The position numbers and the translations under genes are program-made. The notes below the pieces were generated by a model, which had not been told where the DNA came from, searched no databases, and was given only the letters and a program-made list of their open reading frames with translations. Positions 1 to 6,432 of a stretch of 64,000 nt of DNA are shown here, piece after piece (position 1 is the first letter of the stretch; the number at the start of each line of letters is the position of its first letter). Source of the stretch: Kaistella sp. 97-N-M2 (GTDB lineage Bacteria; Bacteroidota; Bacteroidia; Flavobacteriales; Weeksellaceae); contig NZ_CP090976.1 in NCBI RefSeq assembly GCF_021513235.1, forward strand, positions 682,001 to 746,000, given 5' to 3'.

Positions 1-1
1 A

Positions 2-325
2 AAAGCTTCGCATCCCTGGATTTCAGTTTTACGGATTGAGTTTGTGGGCGATGAAGAAAACGGCTTCCCGGATGATAAAGATTACGACATGTTCAATATT
101 ATCGAAGATGAAATAATGATTGAACTAAAAACGACGGAAGGAAACCTCAATTTGGGTCGCGAAACGGCGGAAAATTTAAGAGAAATTTATTTTGTGAGCA
201 AAGACTTCCGAAAGATTTCTAAAGTTCTCGCAGAAACCGTTCAAAAATATCCGGAATACAAAATGAACTTTGAAATTTATAAAGACAAGTACTGGCAATC
301 CTTCGAAAGATATGGAATTCATTAA
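2..325 (+). CDS. DUF695-like protein, 5' end outside window
   Basis: The reading frame is open from base 2, so the gene begins upstream of the window; the GTG at 44 is only an internal candidate start. The visible 107 residues are acidic, include HPWISVLRIEF, and end with an aromatic-rich tail (YWQSFERYGIH). The pattern of a hydrophobic strand, an 'EDEI' helix, a 'REIYFVSKD' strand and a final tyrosine/tryptophan segment resembles the second half of DUF695/RraB-like proteins; this is resemblance only. It ends 34 nt before paaB, so it is probably cotranscribed with the PAA genes and may sit between paaA (expected upstream, not visible) and paaB. No role in PAA breakdown can be deduced. Confidence 0.6.
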   Translation, partial: KASHPWISVLRIEFVGDEENGFPDDKDYDMFNIIEDEIMIELKTTEGNLNLGRETAENLREIYFVSKDFRKISKVLAETVQKYPEYKMNFEIYKDKYWQSFERYGIH

Positions 326-359
326 AAATCTTTATCTTTAAAACCTAAATTAAACTTTA

Positions 360-641
360 ATGAGCAACTTAGATGTATGGGAAGTTTTCATACAAACAAA
401 ACCCGGACTTTCCCATAAACACGCCGGAATCGTACAGGCCGCGACCGCAGAAATGGCACTGCAGGCTGCAAGAGATGTTTATACCCGAAGAATGGAAGGA
501 ACCTCTATTTGGGTCGTACCGAGCAAATATTTGGTGACTTCTGAGGGAATCGACAAAGAAGCTTTTTTCGATCCGGCAGATGATAAACTCTATCGGCACC
601 CTACTTTTTATGAGATCCCGAATGACGTGAAAAACATGTAG
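360..641 (+). CDS. paaB: 1,2-phenylacetyl-CoA epoxidase subunit PaaB
   Basis: PaaB is a small non-catalytic subunit of the PaaABC(D)E complex that epoxidises phenylacetyl-CoA in the cytoplasm. The 93-residue product has the family's opening WEVFIQxKxGLxHxHAG, the ARDVYTRRMEGTSIWVV block and a short C-terminal tail, and its length matches known PaaB proteins. paaC and paaD follow. The start ATG at 360 is the only reasonable one. No -7 box was found in the 34-nt upstream gap, so transcription probably comes from upstream. Confidence 0.95.
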   Translation: MSNLDVWEVFIQTKPGLSHKHAGIVQAATAEMALQAARDVYTRRMEGTSIWVVPSKYLVTSEGIDKEAFFDPADDKLYRHPTFYEIPNDVKNM

Positions 642-644
642 AAT

Positions 645-771
645 AGACGAAGAGATGATTGACTATTAGATACAAGACGGAGAAAGTTGATGGTAGAATA
701 TTCTGCTAGGAAACACATTTCGCGAGAACATCTCATATCTCCAATCTTAAAGTCTCCAATCTCTACATCTC
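645..771. repeat. Heptad-like palindromic spacer between paaB and paaC
   Basis: The left half is purine rich (GAGATGA, TTAGATA, GGAGAAA steps). The right half, from about 733, is pyrimidine rich with repeated A(A/T)TCTC and AAGTCTCC steps about 7 nt apart. The two halves are roughly inverse of each other, so the RNA could form a long imperfect hairpin. No coding potential seen. Same general style as the spacer at 26313-26396. Confidence 0.55.
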
Positions 772-792
772 ATGTCTAAAAATTTAAAAAAA

Positions 793-1542
793 ATGAATCC
801 ACTTTATAACTATACTTTAAAATTAGCTGACGACACTTTGATCTATGGTCAAAGACTGGGCGAATTGTGCGGGCAGGGGCCGTATCTGGAAGAAGATATT
901 GCCTTGACGAATATTGCTTTGGATTATCTGGGACAATCGAATAATTTCTACAAATACGCGGCACAAATTCAGGATTTGGGGAAAACTGAAGATGATCTGG
1001 CTTTCCTGCGTTTGGAAAAGGAATACCTGAATTGCCAACTTTCCGAGCTACCGAACGGTGATTATGCAAACACGATTTTGAAGGTTTATTTCTTCGCGGT
1101 TTATCAGAAAATTCTTTACACGGAATTGATGAAAAGCAGCGATGAACAGCTTGCAGCAATCGCTGAAAAATCTCTGAAAGAAGTAAAATACCATTATACG
1201 CACACTTCAACCTGGATCAAAATGTTTGCGGGCGGAACTGAAGAAAGCAAAATGCGCTTAAAAAATGCGGTCGAAAATTTGTGGGAATACACCGGCGGAA
1301 TGTTTGCGGAAACGCAAGGTGAAGAAGATCTGGCAAAATTAGATGTTGTTCCAAACAGTAGAAATCTGCACGAAATCTGGACAAAAACAATCGAGGAAGA
1401 TTTTCAAAATTTCGGCATCGCAATCCCGGACAGTGACTTTATGCAAAAAGGATCGCGAACCGGTTATCACACAGAATATTTTGGTTTTATTTTATGTGAA
1501 CTGCAATATATGCAGAGAACCTATCCAAACTGCGCCTGGTAA
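793..1542 (+). CDS. paaC: 1,2-phenylacetyl-CoA epoxidase subunit PaaC
   Basis: PaaC is the ferritin-like structural partner of the catalytic PaaA subunit in the ring-epoxidising multicomponent oxygenase. The product shows the family blocks GQRLGELCGQGPYLEEDIAL, a 'DYLGQxxNFYKYAA' helix, 'KEVKYHYTHTSTWIKMFAGGTEES' and the terminal 'LCELQYMQRTYP'. An upstream in-frame ATG lies at 772, inside the repeat spacer; I prefer 793 because MNPLYNYTLKL aligns with the start of known PaaC proteins and gives 249 residues, the usual length. It is followed by a palindromic spacer and then paaD. Confidence 0.93.
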   Translation: MNPLYNYTLKLADDTLIYGQRLGELCGQGPYLEEDIALTNIALDYLGQSNNFYKYAAQIQDLGKTEDDLAFLRLEKEYLNCQLSELPNGDYANTILKVYFFAVYQKILYTELMKSSDEQLAAIAEKSLKEVKYHYTHTSTWIKMFAGGTEESKMRLKNAVENLWEYTGGMFAETQGEEDLAKLDVVPNSRNLHEIWTKTIEEDFQNFGIAIPDSDFMQKGSRTGYHTEYFGFILCELQYMQRTYPNCAW

Positions 1543-1544
1543 TT

Positions 1545-1636
1545 TCAATTTGAGAATTTGAGAATGAGTAAATTTGATAATTAAATGACCTCATTCTCAA
1601 CTCGTCACATTTTCAAATCATCAAATTCTCGATTAT
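1545..1636. repeat. Palindromic octad spacer between paaC and paaD
   Basis: The left arm repeats AATTTGAG about every 8 nt; the right arm carries the inverse (TCTCAA, TTTTCAAAT, AAATTCTC). Inside is a perfect 11-bp inverted repeat, TTGAGAATGAG at 1558-1568 and CTCATTCTCAA at 1590-1600, with a 21-nt AT-rich loop. There is no T-tract, so it is not a typical terminator. It reaches to within 2 nt of the paaD start codon and could affect translation. Confidence 0.7.
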
Positions 1637-1637
1637 T

Positions 1638-2102
1638 TTGAACAATCTTTTAGAACTTCTTTCCCAAATTCCGGACCCCGAAATTCCCGTCATTAATATC
1701 GTGGAACTCGGCATTGTGCGGGAAGCCAAAAGGGTTTCCGACAACCAAGTAGAAATCGTGATCACGCCGACGTATTCGGCCTGTCCGGCCATGTTTAATA
1801 TTGAAGAAGACATCATCAAACTTTTTAAGGAAAAAGAAATTACGGCAAAAGTGATCACCAAAATTTCTCCCATTTGGACGACGGACTGGATCACCGACGA
1901 AGCCCGGGAAAAACTGCGCGCTTACGGAATTACGCCGCCCGAAAAAGGAAATCATGAAGACCATCTAAACATCCCCAAAAAATGTCCGAGATGCGGATCC
2001 GAAAACACCAAACAGATCAGCCGTTTCGGTTCTACGCTTTGTAAAGCCAGTTACCAGTGCAACGATTGTCTGGAACCTTTCGATTATTTTAAATGTCATT
2101 AA
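1638..2102 (+). CDS. paaD: 1,2-phenylacetyl-CoA epoxidase assembly protein PaaD
   Basis: PaaD is a MIP18/DUF59-type protein thought to mature the iron centre of the epoxidase. The product begins with the family hallmark LLSQIPDPEIPV, contains 'TPTYSACPAMF' and 'PIWTTDWITDEAREKLRAYGI(T)PP', and ends in a zinc-ribbon-like segment with four cysteines (CPRCGSENT then CKASYQCNDC) and the closing PFDYFKC. The start is TTG at 1638; no in-frame ATG is close by and the alignment begins immediately after it. 154 residues is normal. paaE does not follow; the next gene is paaG. Confidence 0.94.
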   Translation: MNNLLELLSQIPDPEIPVINIVELGIVREAKRVSDNQVEIVITPTYSACPAMFNIEEDIIKLFKEKEITAKVITKISPIWTTDWITDEAREKLRAYGITPPEKGNHEDHLNIPKKCPRCGSENTKQISRFGSTLCKASYQCNDCLEPFDYFKCH

Positions 2103-2104
2103 CT

Positions 2105-2271
2105 CAATTTGAAAATGTGGCAATTTGAAGATTTGATGTTTTAAAAAATCCCTTTTCAAAGCTTTATTTTTATAATTATTAAGAGTTTATCTTTGTTAAC
2201 ACACTTTAATTCAAAATTAAATTTAAACTCATTAAAGAATTTCCAAATTTTTAAATTTTCAAATTAACACT
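2105..2271. repeat. Palindromic spacer between paaD and paaG, with internal promoter-like box
   Basis: The left arm (about 2105-2138) contains ATTTGAAAATGTGG at 2107-2120, the identical 14 bases found again at 3074-3087 after paaG. The right arm (about 2228-2268) carries the inverse TTTCCAAATTTTTAAATTTTCAAATTAACAC. Between the arms lies about 90 nt of AT-rich DNA with a TATCTTTG box at 2188-2195. Confidence 0.6.
2188..2195 (+). promoter_or_regulatory. Possible -7 box upstream of paaG
   Basis: TATCTTTG matches the Bacteroidota -7 consensus TAnnTTTG. The predicted start would leave a leader of about 70 nt containing the right arm of the palindromic spacer. No clear -33 TTTG is seen. It may be a secondary promoter inside the paa operon. 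Confidence 0.35.
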
Positions 2272-3069
2272 ATGTATAAACAGCTCGAAATAGAATCTCA
2301 CCTCGACGGAAAATTACAGATCGCTTATCTCAACGACGAAAAAACTTACAACAGTTTAAATAAAACTTTACTAACTGAACTCCGAACCTTTATTCATGAA
2401 GGAAGTCGGGACGAGAACGTTCGCTGTTTGGCGATTTCAGGACGTGGAAAAGCTTTTTGTTCCGGACAAAATTTAAAGGATGCCATGTCTTTCAGCGATC
2501 CGGAGGAAGAACGGGTGATACAGCGTATGGTCATCGATTTTTATAATCCTTTGGTAAAAGAAATTTCGAAAGCCAGAAAGCCCGTTATTTCTTTGGTTAA
2601 TGGACCTGCGGTTGGCGCGGGCGCGATGCTGGCATTGATCTGCGACTTTACTTTAGCGACAGAATCTTCCTATTTTTCGCAGGCCTTCGTAAATATCGGT
2701 TTGATTCCGGATACGGGCGGAACGTATTGGCTGCCGAAACTTTTGGGCAGACAGCAGGCAAATTACCTCGCCTTTACCGGCAAAAAATTATCGGCAACGG
2801 AAGCGAAAAATTTAGGATTGATTGCAGATGTTTTCGAGGACGAAAATTTTCTTGTAAATGCAATGGGAATTTTGGAACAGCTTTCAAATTTACCGACCAA
2901 AGCCATCGCGCTCACGAAAAAAGCGTTTAACGAATCTTATGAAAATTCCCTGAGCCAACAATTGGATGTGGAAGGAATTTTACAGCAGGAAGCCGCAGAA
3001 TCTGAAGATTTCATGGAAGGTGTATCTGCATTTTTAGAAAAAAGAAAACCGGAATATAAGGGAAAATAA
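2272..3069 (+). CDS. paaG: Ring 1,2-epoxyphenylacetyl-CoA isomerase PaaG
   Basis: A crotonase-fold enzyme that converts ring-1,2-epoxyphenylacetyl-CoA to oxepin-CoA. Over 265 residues it shows 'GRGKAFCSGQNLKDA' (oxyanion loop), 'FYNPLVKEISKARKPVISLVNGPAVGAGAMLAL', 'FVNIGLIPDTGGTYWLP' with the acidic residue of the GLIPD motif, and a C-terminal 'EGVSAFLEKRKPEYKGK' closely like E. coli PaaG. This is a better match than PaaF. It lies between a palindromic spacer and a four-helix-bundle gene. Confidence 0.9.
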   Translation: MYKQLEIESHLDGKLQIAYLNDEKTYNSLNKTLLTELRTFIHEGSRDENVRCLAISGRGKAFCSGQNLKDAMSFSDPEEERVIQRMVIDFYNPLVKEISKARKPVISLVNGPAVGAGAMLALICDFTLATESSYFSQAFVNIGLIPDTGGTYWLPKLLGRQQANYLAFTGKKLSATEAKNLGLIADVFEDENFLVNAMGILEQLSNLPTKAIALTKKAFNESYENSLSQQLDVEGILQQEAAESEDFMEGVSAFLEKRKPEYKGK

Positions 3070-3073
3070 GTTG

Positions 3074-3107
3074 ATTTGAAAATGTGGTAATTTGAAAATT
3101 TGAGAAT
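3074..3107 (+). repeat. Left inverted-repeat arm flanking the four-helix-bundle gene
   Basis: Bases 3074-3087 duplicate 2107-2120 exactly. Bases 3088-3107 form a 20-bp arm that matches the inverse of 3475-3494 at 19 of 20 positions. The arm ends one base before the ATG at 3109. Confidence 0.75.
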
Positions 3108-3108
3108 C

Positions 3109-3459
3109 ATGAGAAATGATAAAGAAAATATAATCGTTATTAAAACTTTTGATTTTGCACTGAAGATTATCGAATTTTCTGAAATATTTTTCGACCAAAA
3201 GAGATTCTCACTGGCACATCAAATTTTCAGCTCAGGAACTTCAATCGGCGCTAATGTTAGAGAAAGCCAGAATGCAGAAAGCAAAGCTGATTTTATACAC
3301 AAAATGAAAATTGCAGCAAAAGAAGCTGATGAAGTAGAATATTGGTTGCTTTTATGCAAACATTCTAACGTTTTAACTTCGCCTGCGGAAGAAATGTTTG
3401 ATCATTTAAAAGCCATTCAGTTGATTCTCTCCAAAATTATTTCCACATCTAAATCCTAA
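3109..3459 (+). CDS. Four-helix-bundle (23S rRNA intervening-sequence type) protein
   Basis: The 116-residue product matches the IVP/Avd-like four-helix-bundle family: an N-terminal 'IKTFDFALKIIEFSE' helix, the diagnostic 'SGTSIGANVRESQNAESKADFIHKMKIAAKEADEVEYWL' core, and a C-terminal helix rich in I/L/S. Members occur inside 23S rRNA intervening sequences and as stand-alone genes; one relative (Avd) assists diversity-generating retroelements. I chose ATG 3109; the TTG at 3100 is inside the repeat. The gene sits between paaG and paaH and is bracketed by inverted-repeat arms (3088-3107, 3475-3494), which suggests it entered the operon as a small cassette. No reverse transcriptase or variable repeat is nearby. 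Confidence 0.88.
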   Translation: MRNDKENIIVIKTFDFALKIIEFSEIFFDQKRFSLAHQIFSSGTSIGANVRESQNAESKADFIHKMKIAAKEADEVEYWLLLCKHSNVLTSPAEEMFDHLKAIQLILSKIISTSKS

Positions 3460-3474
3460 TTTCCAAATTAACAC

Positions 3475-3494
3475 ATTATCAAATTTTCAAATTA
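3475..3494 (-). repeat. Right inverted-repeat arm flanking the four-helix-bundle gene
   Basis: Inverse of 3088-3107 with one mismatch. It lies 15 nt after the stop codon of the bundle gene and 5 nt before the paaH start codon. Confidence 0.75.
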
Positions 3495-3499
3495 AAATT

Positions 3500-4642
3500 A
3501 TGAAAGTAGGAATTATCGGCTCCGGCACCATGGGAATTGGAATCGCACAAGTTGCCGCAACTTCCGGTTGTGAGGTTTATTTATATGATCAAAATTCAGC
3601 GCAGACCCAAAAATCATTGGCAAGTCTGAAAAAAGTTCTGGCTCGACTAGTTGAAAAACAGAAAATCACTGCGGAGAAAAGCGAAGAGATTTTTAATAAA
3701 ATTAAGCCTTGTTCGGAACTTCAGGATTTTAAAGATTGTGATTTGGTGATTGAAGCCATCATTGAAAATAAAGAAATCAAGACGAAAGTTTTTCAGCAAC
3801 TGGAAGAAATTGTTTCTGATGAATGTATTATTTCAAGCAATACTTCTTCGATTTCGATCACGTCGCTATCTTCTGAACTAAAAAATCCGAAACGTTTTAT
3901 TGGAATTCACTTTTTCAATCCGGCGCCGTTAATGCCTTTGGTGGAAGTGATTCCGGGATTATTAACCGAAAAAAGTTTAGCAGAGGAAATTACAATTTTA
4001 ATGAAGAGTTGGGGCAAAATTCCCGTGATCGCGAAAGATGTTCCCGGCTTTATCGTAAACCGAATCGCCCGTCCTTTTTACGGCGAAGCTTTAAGAATTG
4101 TGGAGGAAAATATCGCCACGCCGGAACAGGTTGATGAGGCGATGCGGACTTTGGGGAATTTCAAAATGGGACCTTTTGAACTCATGGATCTTATCGGAAT
4201 TGACGTCAATTTTTCAGTAACTAAAACGGTTTACGCAGATTATTTTTTCGATCCGAAATACAAACCGAGTTTGCTTCAGCAAAGAATGAGCGAGGCCAAG
4301 CTCCACGGCCGAAAAACCGGCAAAGGATTTTATGATTATTCGATAGAGAACCAAGAGTCAAGAGTCAAGAGTCAAGATATTAAGGACGATCAGCTTTACG
4401 CAGAAATATTTTTAAGAATTATTTCAATGCTCATCAACGAAGCGGTGGAAGCAAAACGCTTGGGAATTGCCGACGATGAAGCCATCGAACTGGCGATGCA
4501 GAAAGGCGTGAATTACCCAAAAGGCTTGTTGGCATGGGGAGAGGAGATTGGTTTCGACAAAATTTCAGAAACGCTTCAAGATCTTTACGAAACATATCAG
4601 GAAGAACGATACCGACAAAGTCCGCTTCTCAGAAAAATTTGA
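3500..4642 (+). CDS. paaH: 3-hydroxyacyl-CoA dehydrogenase PaaH
   Basis: NAD-dependent oxidation of 3-hydroxyadipyl-CoA to 3-oxoadipyl-CoA, late in the PAA pathway. Residues 3-20 hold the Rossmann motif (GIIGSGTMGIGIAQ). 'IEAIIENKEIK', 'SSNTSSISITSL' and 'RFIGIHFFNPAPLMPLVEVIPG' (catalytic His) follow, then 'ARPFYGEALRIVEE' and 'GNFKMGPFELMDLIGIDV'. A C-terminal helical repeat (about residues 300-380) completes it. At 380 residues it is shorter than the 475-residue E. coli PaaH. Codons for about residues 285-292 consist of a 7-bp tandem repeat (4352-4377), giving an odd linker QESRVKSQD between the main domain and the C-terminal domain. Confidence 0.9.
   Translation: MKVGIIGSGTMGIGIAQVAATSGCEVYLYDQNSAQTQKSLASLKKVLARLVEKQKITAEKSEEIFNKIKPCSELQDFKDCDLVIEAIIENKEIKTKVFQQLEEIVSDECIISSNTSSISITSLSSELKNPKRFIGIHFFNPAPLMPLVEVIPGLLTEKSLAEEITILMKSWGKIPVIAKDVPGFIVNRIARPFYGEALRIVEENIATPEQVDEAMRTLGNFKMGPFELMDLIGIDVNFSVTKTVYADYFFDPKYKPSLLQQRMSEAKLHGRKTGKGFYDYSIENQESRVKSQDIKDDQLYAEIFLRIISMLINEAVEAKRLGIADDEAIELAMQKGVNYPKGLLAWGEEIGFDKISETLQDLYETYQEERYRQSPLLRKI
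4352..4377 (+). repeat. In-gene tandem heptanucleotide repeat (CAAGAGT) x3.7 in paaH
   Basis: Three perfect CAAGAGT copies at 4352-4358, 4359-4365 and 4366-4372, plus CAAGA. Because 7 is not a multiple of 3, gain or loss of one unit would shift the paaH frame. Confidence 0.9.
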
Positions 4643-4643
4643 G

Positions 4644-4742
4644 AATTAATAAATTTGAGAATTTGAAAATAATTCCAAACTTTATAAATTATCTCATTTT
4701 CAAATTATCTCATTTTCAAATTATCACATTTTCAAATTCATT
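4644..4742. repeat. Palindromic spacer between paaH and paaI with 16-bp direct repeats
   Basis: The left part has AATTTGAGAATTTGAAAAT. The right part has three near-identical 16-bp units ATTATCTCATTTTCAA (third copy ATTATCACATTTTCAA) ending just before the paaI ATG. The halves are roughly inverse of each other. No gene or T-tract terminator. Confidence 0.75.
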
Positions 4743-4744
4743 TT

Positions 4745-5158
4745 ATGACTCCACTCGCACTCGCCCAATACATGCTCAACCAGGATCATTTCTCCCGATG
4801 GATGGGAATCAAACTCATCGACATACGGGAAAAATATTGTCTCATTGAAATGCCTGTAAAACAGGAAATGATCAACGGACTTAAAACGGTTCACGGCGGT
4901 GTAACTTTTTCTCTCGCGGATTCGGCGCTGGCTTTTTCGAGCAATAATACCAATGAAGCTTCTGTTGCTTTACATTGTTCCATGAATTTTACGAAAGCGA
5001 TTCGCTTGGGAGATATTTTAACCGCAGAAAGCGTTTTGATTTCCGACACGCGAAAAATCGGCGTTTATGATATTTCCATCACCAATCAAAACAAAGTTTT
5101 GGTGGCGACTTTTCGTGGAACGGTTTATAAAATTGAGAAAAAGGTGACGGATTTATAA
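4745..5158 (+). CDS. paaI: Phenylacetate pathway hot-dog thioesterase PaaI
   Basis: PaaI hydrolyses hydroxyphenylacetyl-CoA and related thioesters, relieving CoA sequestration when the ring pathway stalls. The 137-residue product starts MTPLALAQYML, has 'MINGLKTVHGGVTFSLADSALAFSSN' (hot-dog helix with the catalytic Asp in LADSA), and ends with a beta strand 'KVLVATFRGTVYKI'. Length and motif order agree with PaaI. It is the last visible gene of this operon; paaJ and paaK do not follow. Confidence 0.9.
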   Translation: MTPLALAQYMLNQDHFSRWMGIKLIDIREKYCLIEMPVKQEMINGLKTVHGGVTFSLADSALAFSSNNTNEASVALHCSMNFTKAIRLGDILTAESVLISDTRKIGVYDISITNQNKVLVATFRGTVYKIEKKVTDL

Positions 5159-5267
5159 TTTGTTTTACCTTTAAAAAGGAACAAAAGATTATTTCAAAAA
5201 ATACCATTGCGAAATGTCGCAAAATTAGTGATCTGCGTCTTTTTAAATAAACTTCAAAATTAATTTC

Positions 5268-5275
5268 TAACTTTG
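5268..5275 (+). promoter_or_regulatory. -7 box of the toxin-antitoxin operon
   Basis: TAACTTTG fits TAnnTTTG and ends 14 nt before the antitoxin ATG. No good -33 TTTG is seen. Confidence 0.5.
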
Positions 5276-5289
5276 ATTAAAATTTAGAA

Positions 5290-5532
5290 ATGGAGACGCA
5301 GTTACATATTCAGAATAAAAAACTCGAAATTATTCAATGGTTATCAACCGTCGAAGATCTAGGAGTTTTAGAAAAAATTTCAGATATCATTTCTCACGAA
5401 AAGAAGAAAGATTGGTGGGATGAAATTTCTGATCAGGAAAAAAAATCTATAAAAAAAGGTCTTGAAGATGCAGAGGCAGAAAAGCTAAATCCACATTCAA
5501 ATGCACGTGAGATTTATGGTAAATATTTATGA
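5290..5532 (+). CDS. Probable antitoxin of a ParE-type pair
   Basis: An 80-residue charged, mainly helical protein: an N-terminal segment that may bind DNA ('LHIQNKKLEIIQWLSTVEDLGVLEKISDII') and a K/E-rich C-terminal half ('KKDWWDEISDQEKKSIKKGLEDAE') typical of toxin-wrapping antitoxin tails. I do not recognise a named family by sequence; the call rests mainly on the overlap with a ParE-like toxin gene (toxin ATG at 5516, 17 nt before this stop). Confidence 0.75.
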   Translation: METQLHIQNKKLEIIQWLSTVEDLGVLEKISDIISHEKKKDWWDEISDQEKKSIKKGLEDAEAEKLNPHSNAREIYGKYL

Positions 5533-5815
5533 AATTGTTTGGACTGACCATGCTTTAGCGGAACTTCAAGACACGATACATTACCTTGAAACGAAATTTT
5601 CACAGCGGGAAATCAGTCGGTTGGCCGAAGAAATCGAGCGGATTTTAGCGATCATAAGTCGTAACCCGACCATTTTTCCTTCTACAGAAAAAGAAAATAT
5701 AAGAAAAGCGGTCATCTTAAAATTTAATTCTATGTATTTTAGAATTAAAGAAAATGAAATACAGATTCTATCTTTCTTTTCCAATAGACAAAGTCCTGAT
5801 ATTCTCCAAATATAG
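5516..5815 (+). CDS. RelE/ParE-superfamily toxin
   Basis: The roughly 99-residue product shows the ParE fold pattern: 'YEIVWTDHALAELQDTIHYLETKFS' (strand plus helix), 'RLAEEIERILAIISRNPTIFPSTEKENIRKAVI' (helix then strand with Arg), and 'YFRIKENEIQILSFFSNRQSPD' (final strands with the conserved F-x-x-R-Q-x-P). ParE toxins poison gyrase and RelE toxins cut mRNA; ParE is favoured here by the Q-x-P end. An alternative ATG at 5501 exists; 5516 is preferred because the beta strand begins right after it. A terminator follows at 5826. Confidence 0.88.
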   Translation: MVNIYEIVWTDHALAELQDTIHYLETKFSQREISRLAEEIERILAIISRNPTIFPSTEKENIRKAVILKFNSMYFRIKENEIQILSFFSNRQSPDILQI

Positions 5816-5825
5816 TTCTGCTACC

Positions 5826-5860
5826 AACTTCAAAATCATTTTTGAAGTTTTTTTTATTTT
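5826..5860 (+). terminator. Rho-independent terminator after the TA pair
   Basis: Perfect 10-bp stem AACTTCAAAA / TTTTGAAGTT with loop TCAT, followed by a T-rich run (5850-5860). Confidence 0.85.
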
Positions 5861-5909
5861 GATGTAATATATTTCCGAAATTAGTTGTCTTACTGATAGA
5901 AACAAAACT

Positions 5910-6422
5910 ATGACCCACGATATTTTTAAAAATACGGTATTCTGTCTCAAGGATGAGATGTACCGTTTTGCGAAAAGATTCGTGATGAGCAGTGACGAAG
6001 CAGAAGACGTTGTACAGGATTTGATGATGAAATTTTGGCAGAAAAAAGAAGAACTCGCGACCTTCGGGAATCTGAAATCCTACGCCTTAAAATCGGTGAA
6101 AAATGAATGCCTGAACAGATTGAAGCATCACGATGTGAAAATGGGTTTTGCAGATTTTCAAATGCACAGAAGTGAGCTTTATCAGGTAGAAACCAATAAT
6201 TTAAAGGAACAGATCGTCGGTTTTATCAATCAGCTGCCGGAGAAACAGAAAGCTGTCATTCACCTGAAAGATGTCGAAGAATACGAAGTCTCTGAAATCT
6301 CGGAGATGCTGGAAATGGAGGAAAACGCAGTGCGCGTCAACTTGATGAGAGCACGGCAAAAAGTTAAAGACCAGATCCAAAAACTGATGACTTTTGAAGA
6401 AAAAATGATCGAAAATTTATAA
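5910..6422 (+). CDS. ECF-type RNA polymerase sigma factor
   Basis: 170 residues. Region 2 is at the N-terminus ('YRFAKRFVMSSDEAEDVVQDLMMKFWQKKEEL', residues about 18-50) and region 4 at 105-155 ('INQLPEKQKAVIHLKDVEEYEVSEISEMLEMEENAVRVNLMRARQKVKD'), the usual sigma-70 ECF arrangement. It probably directs transcription of its own operon. The next gene, 10 nt downstream, encodes a membrane protein likely to be the anti-sigma factor. A degenerate box TATATTTC at 5868-5875 is the only upstream candidate. Confidence 0.93.
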   Translation: MTHDIFKNTVFCLKDEMYRFAKRFVMSSDEAEDVVQDLMMKFWQKKEELATFGNLKSYALKSVKNECLNRLKHHDVKMGFADFQMHRSELYQVETNNLKEQIVGFINQLPEKQKAVIHLKDVEEYEVSEISEMLEMEENAVRVNLMRARQKVKDQIQKLMTFEEKMIENL

Positions 6423-6432
6423 AAATTTAGAG

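Noticed and set aside
776..1210. Long minus-strand frame opposite paaC
   Set aside because: Antisense shadow of a clear PaaC gene with no family motifs; several similar shadows occur opposite guaB, icmF and sdhA.
3109..3459. Part of a diversity-generating retroelement (Avd-like accessory protein)
   Set aside because: No reverse transcriptase, template repeat or variable target gene lies nearby; family relation alone is not enough.
645..4742. CRISPR array in the paa operon
   Set aside because: Spacers are palindromic low-complexity sequence between genes; no constant repeat of 25-40 bp with unique spacers.
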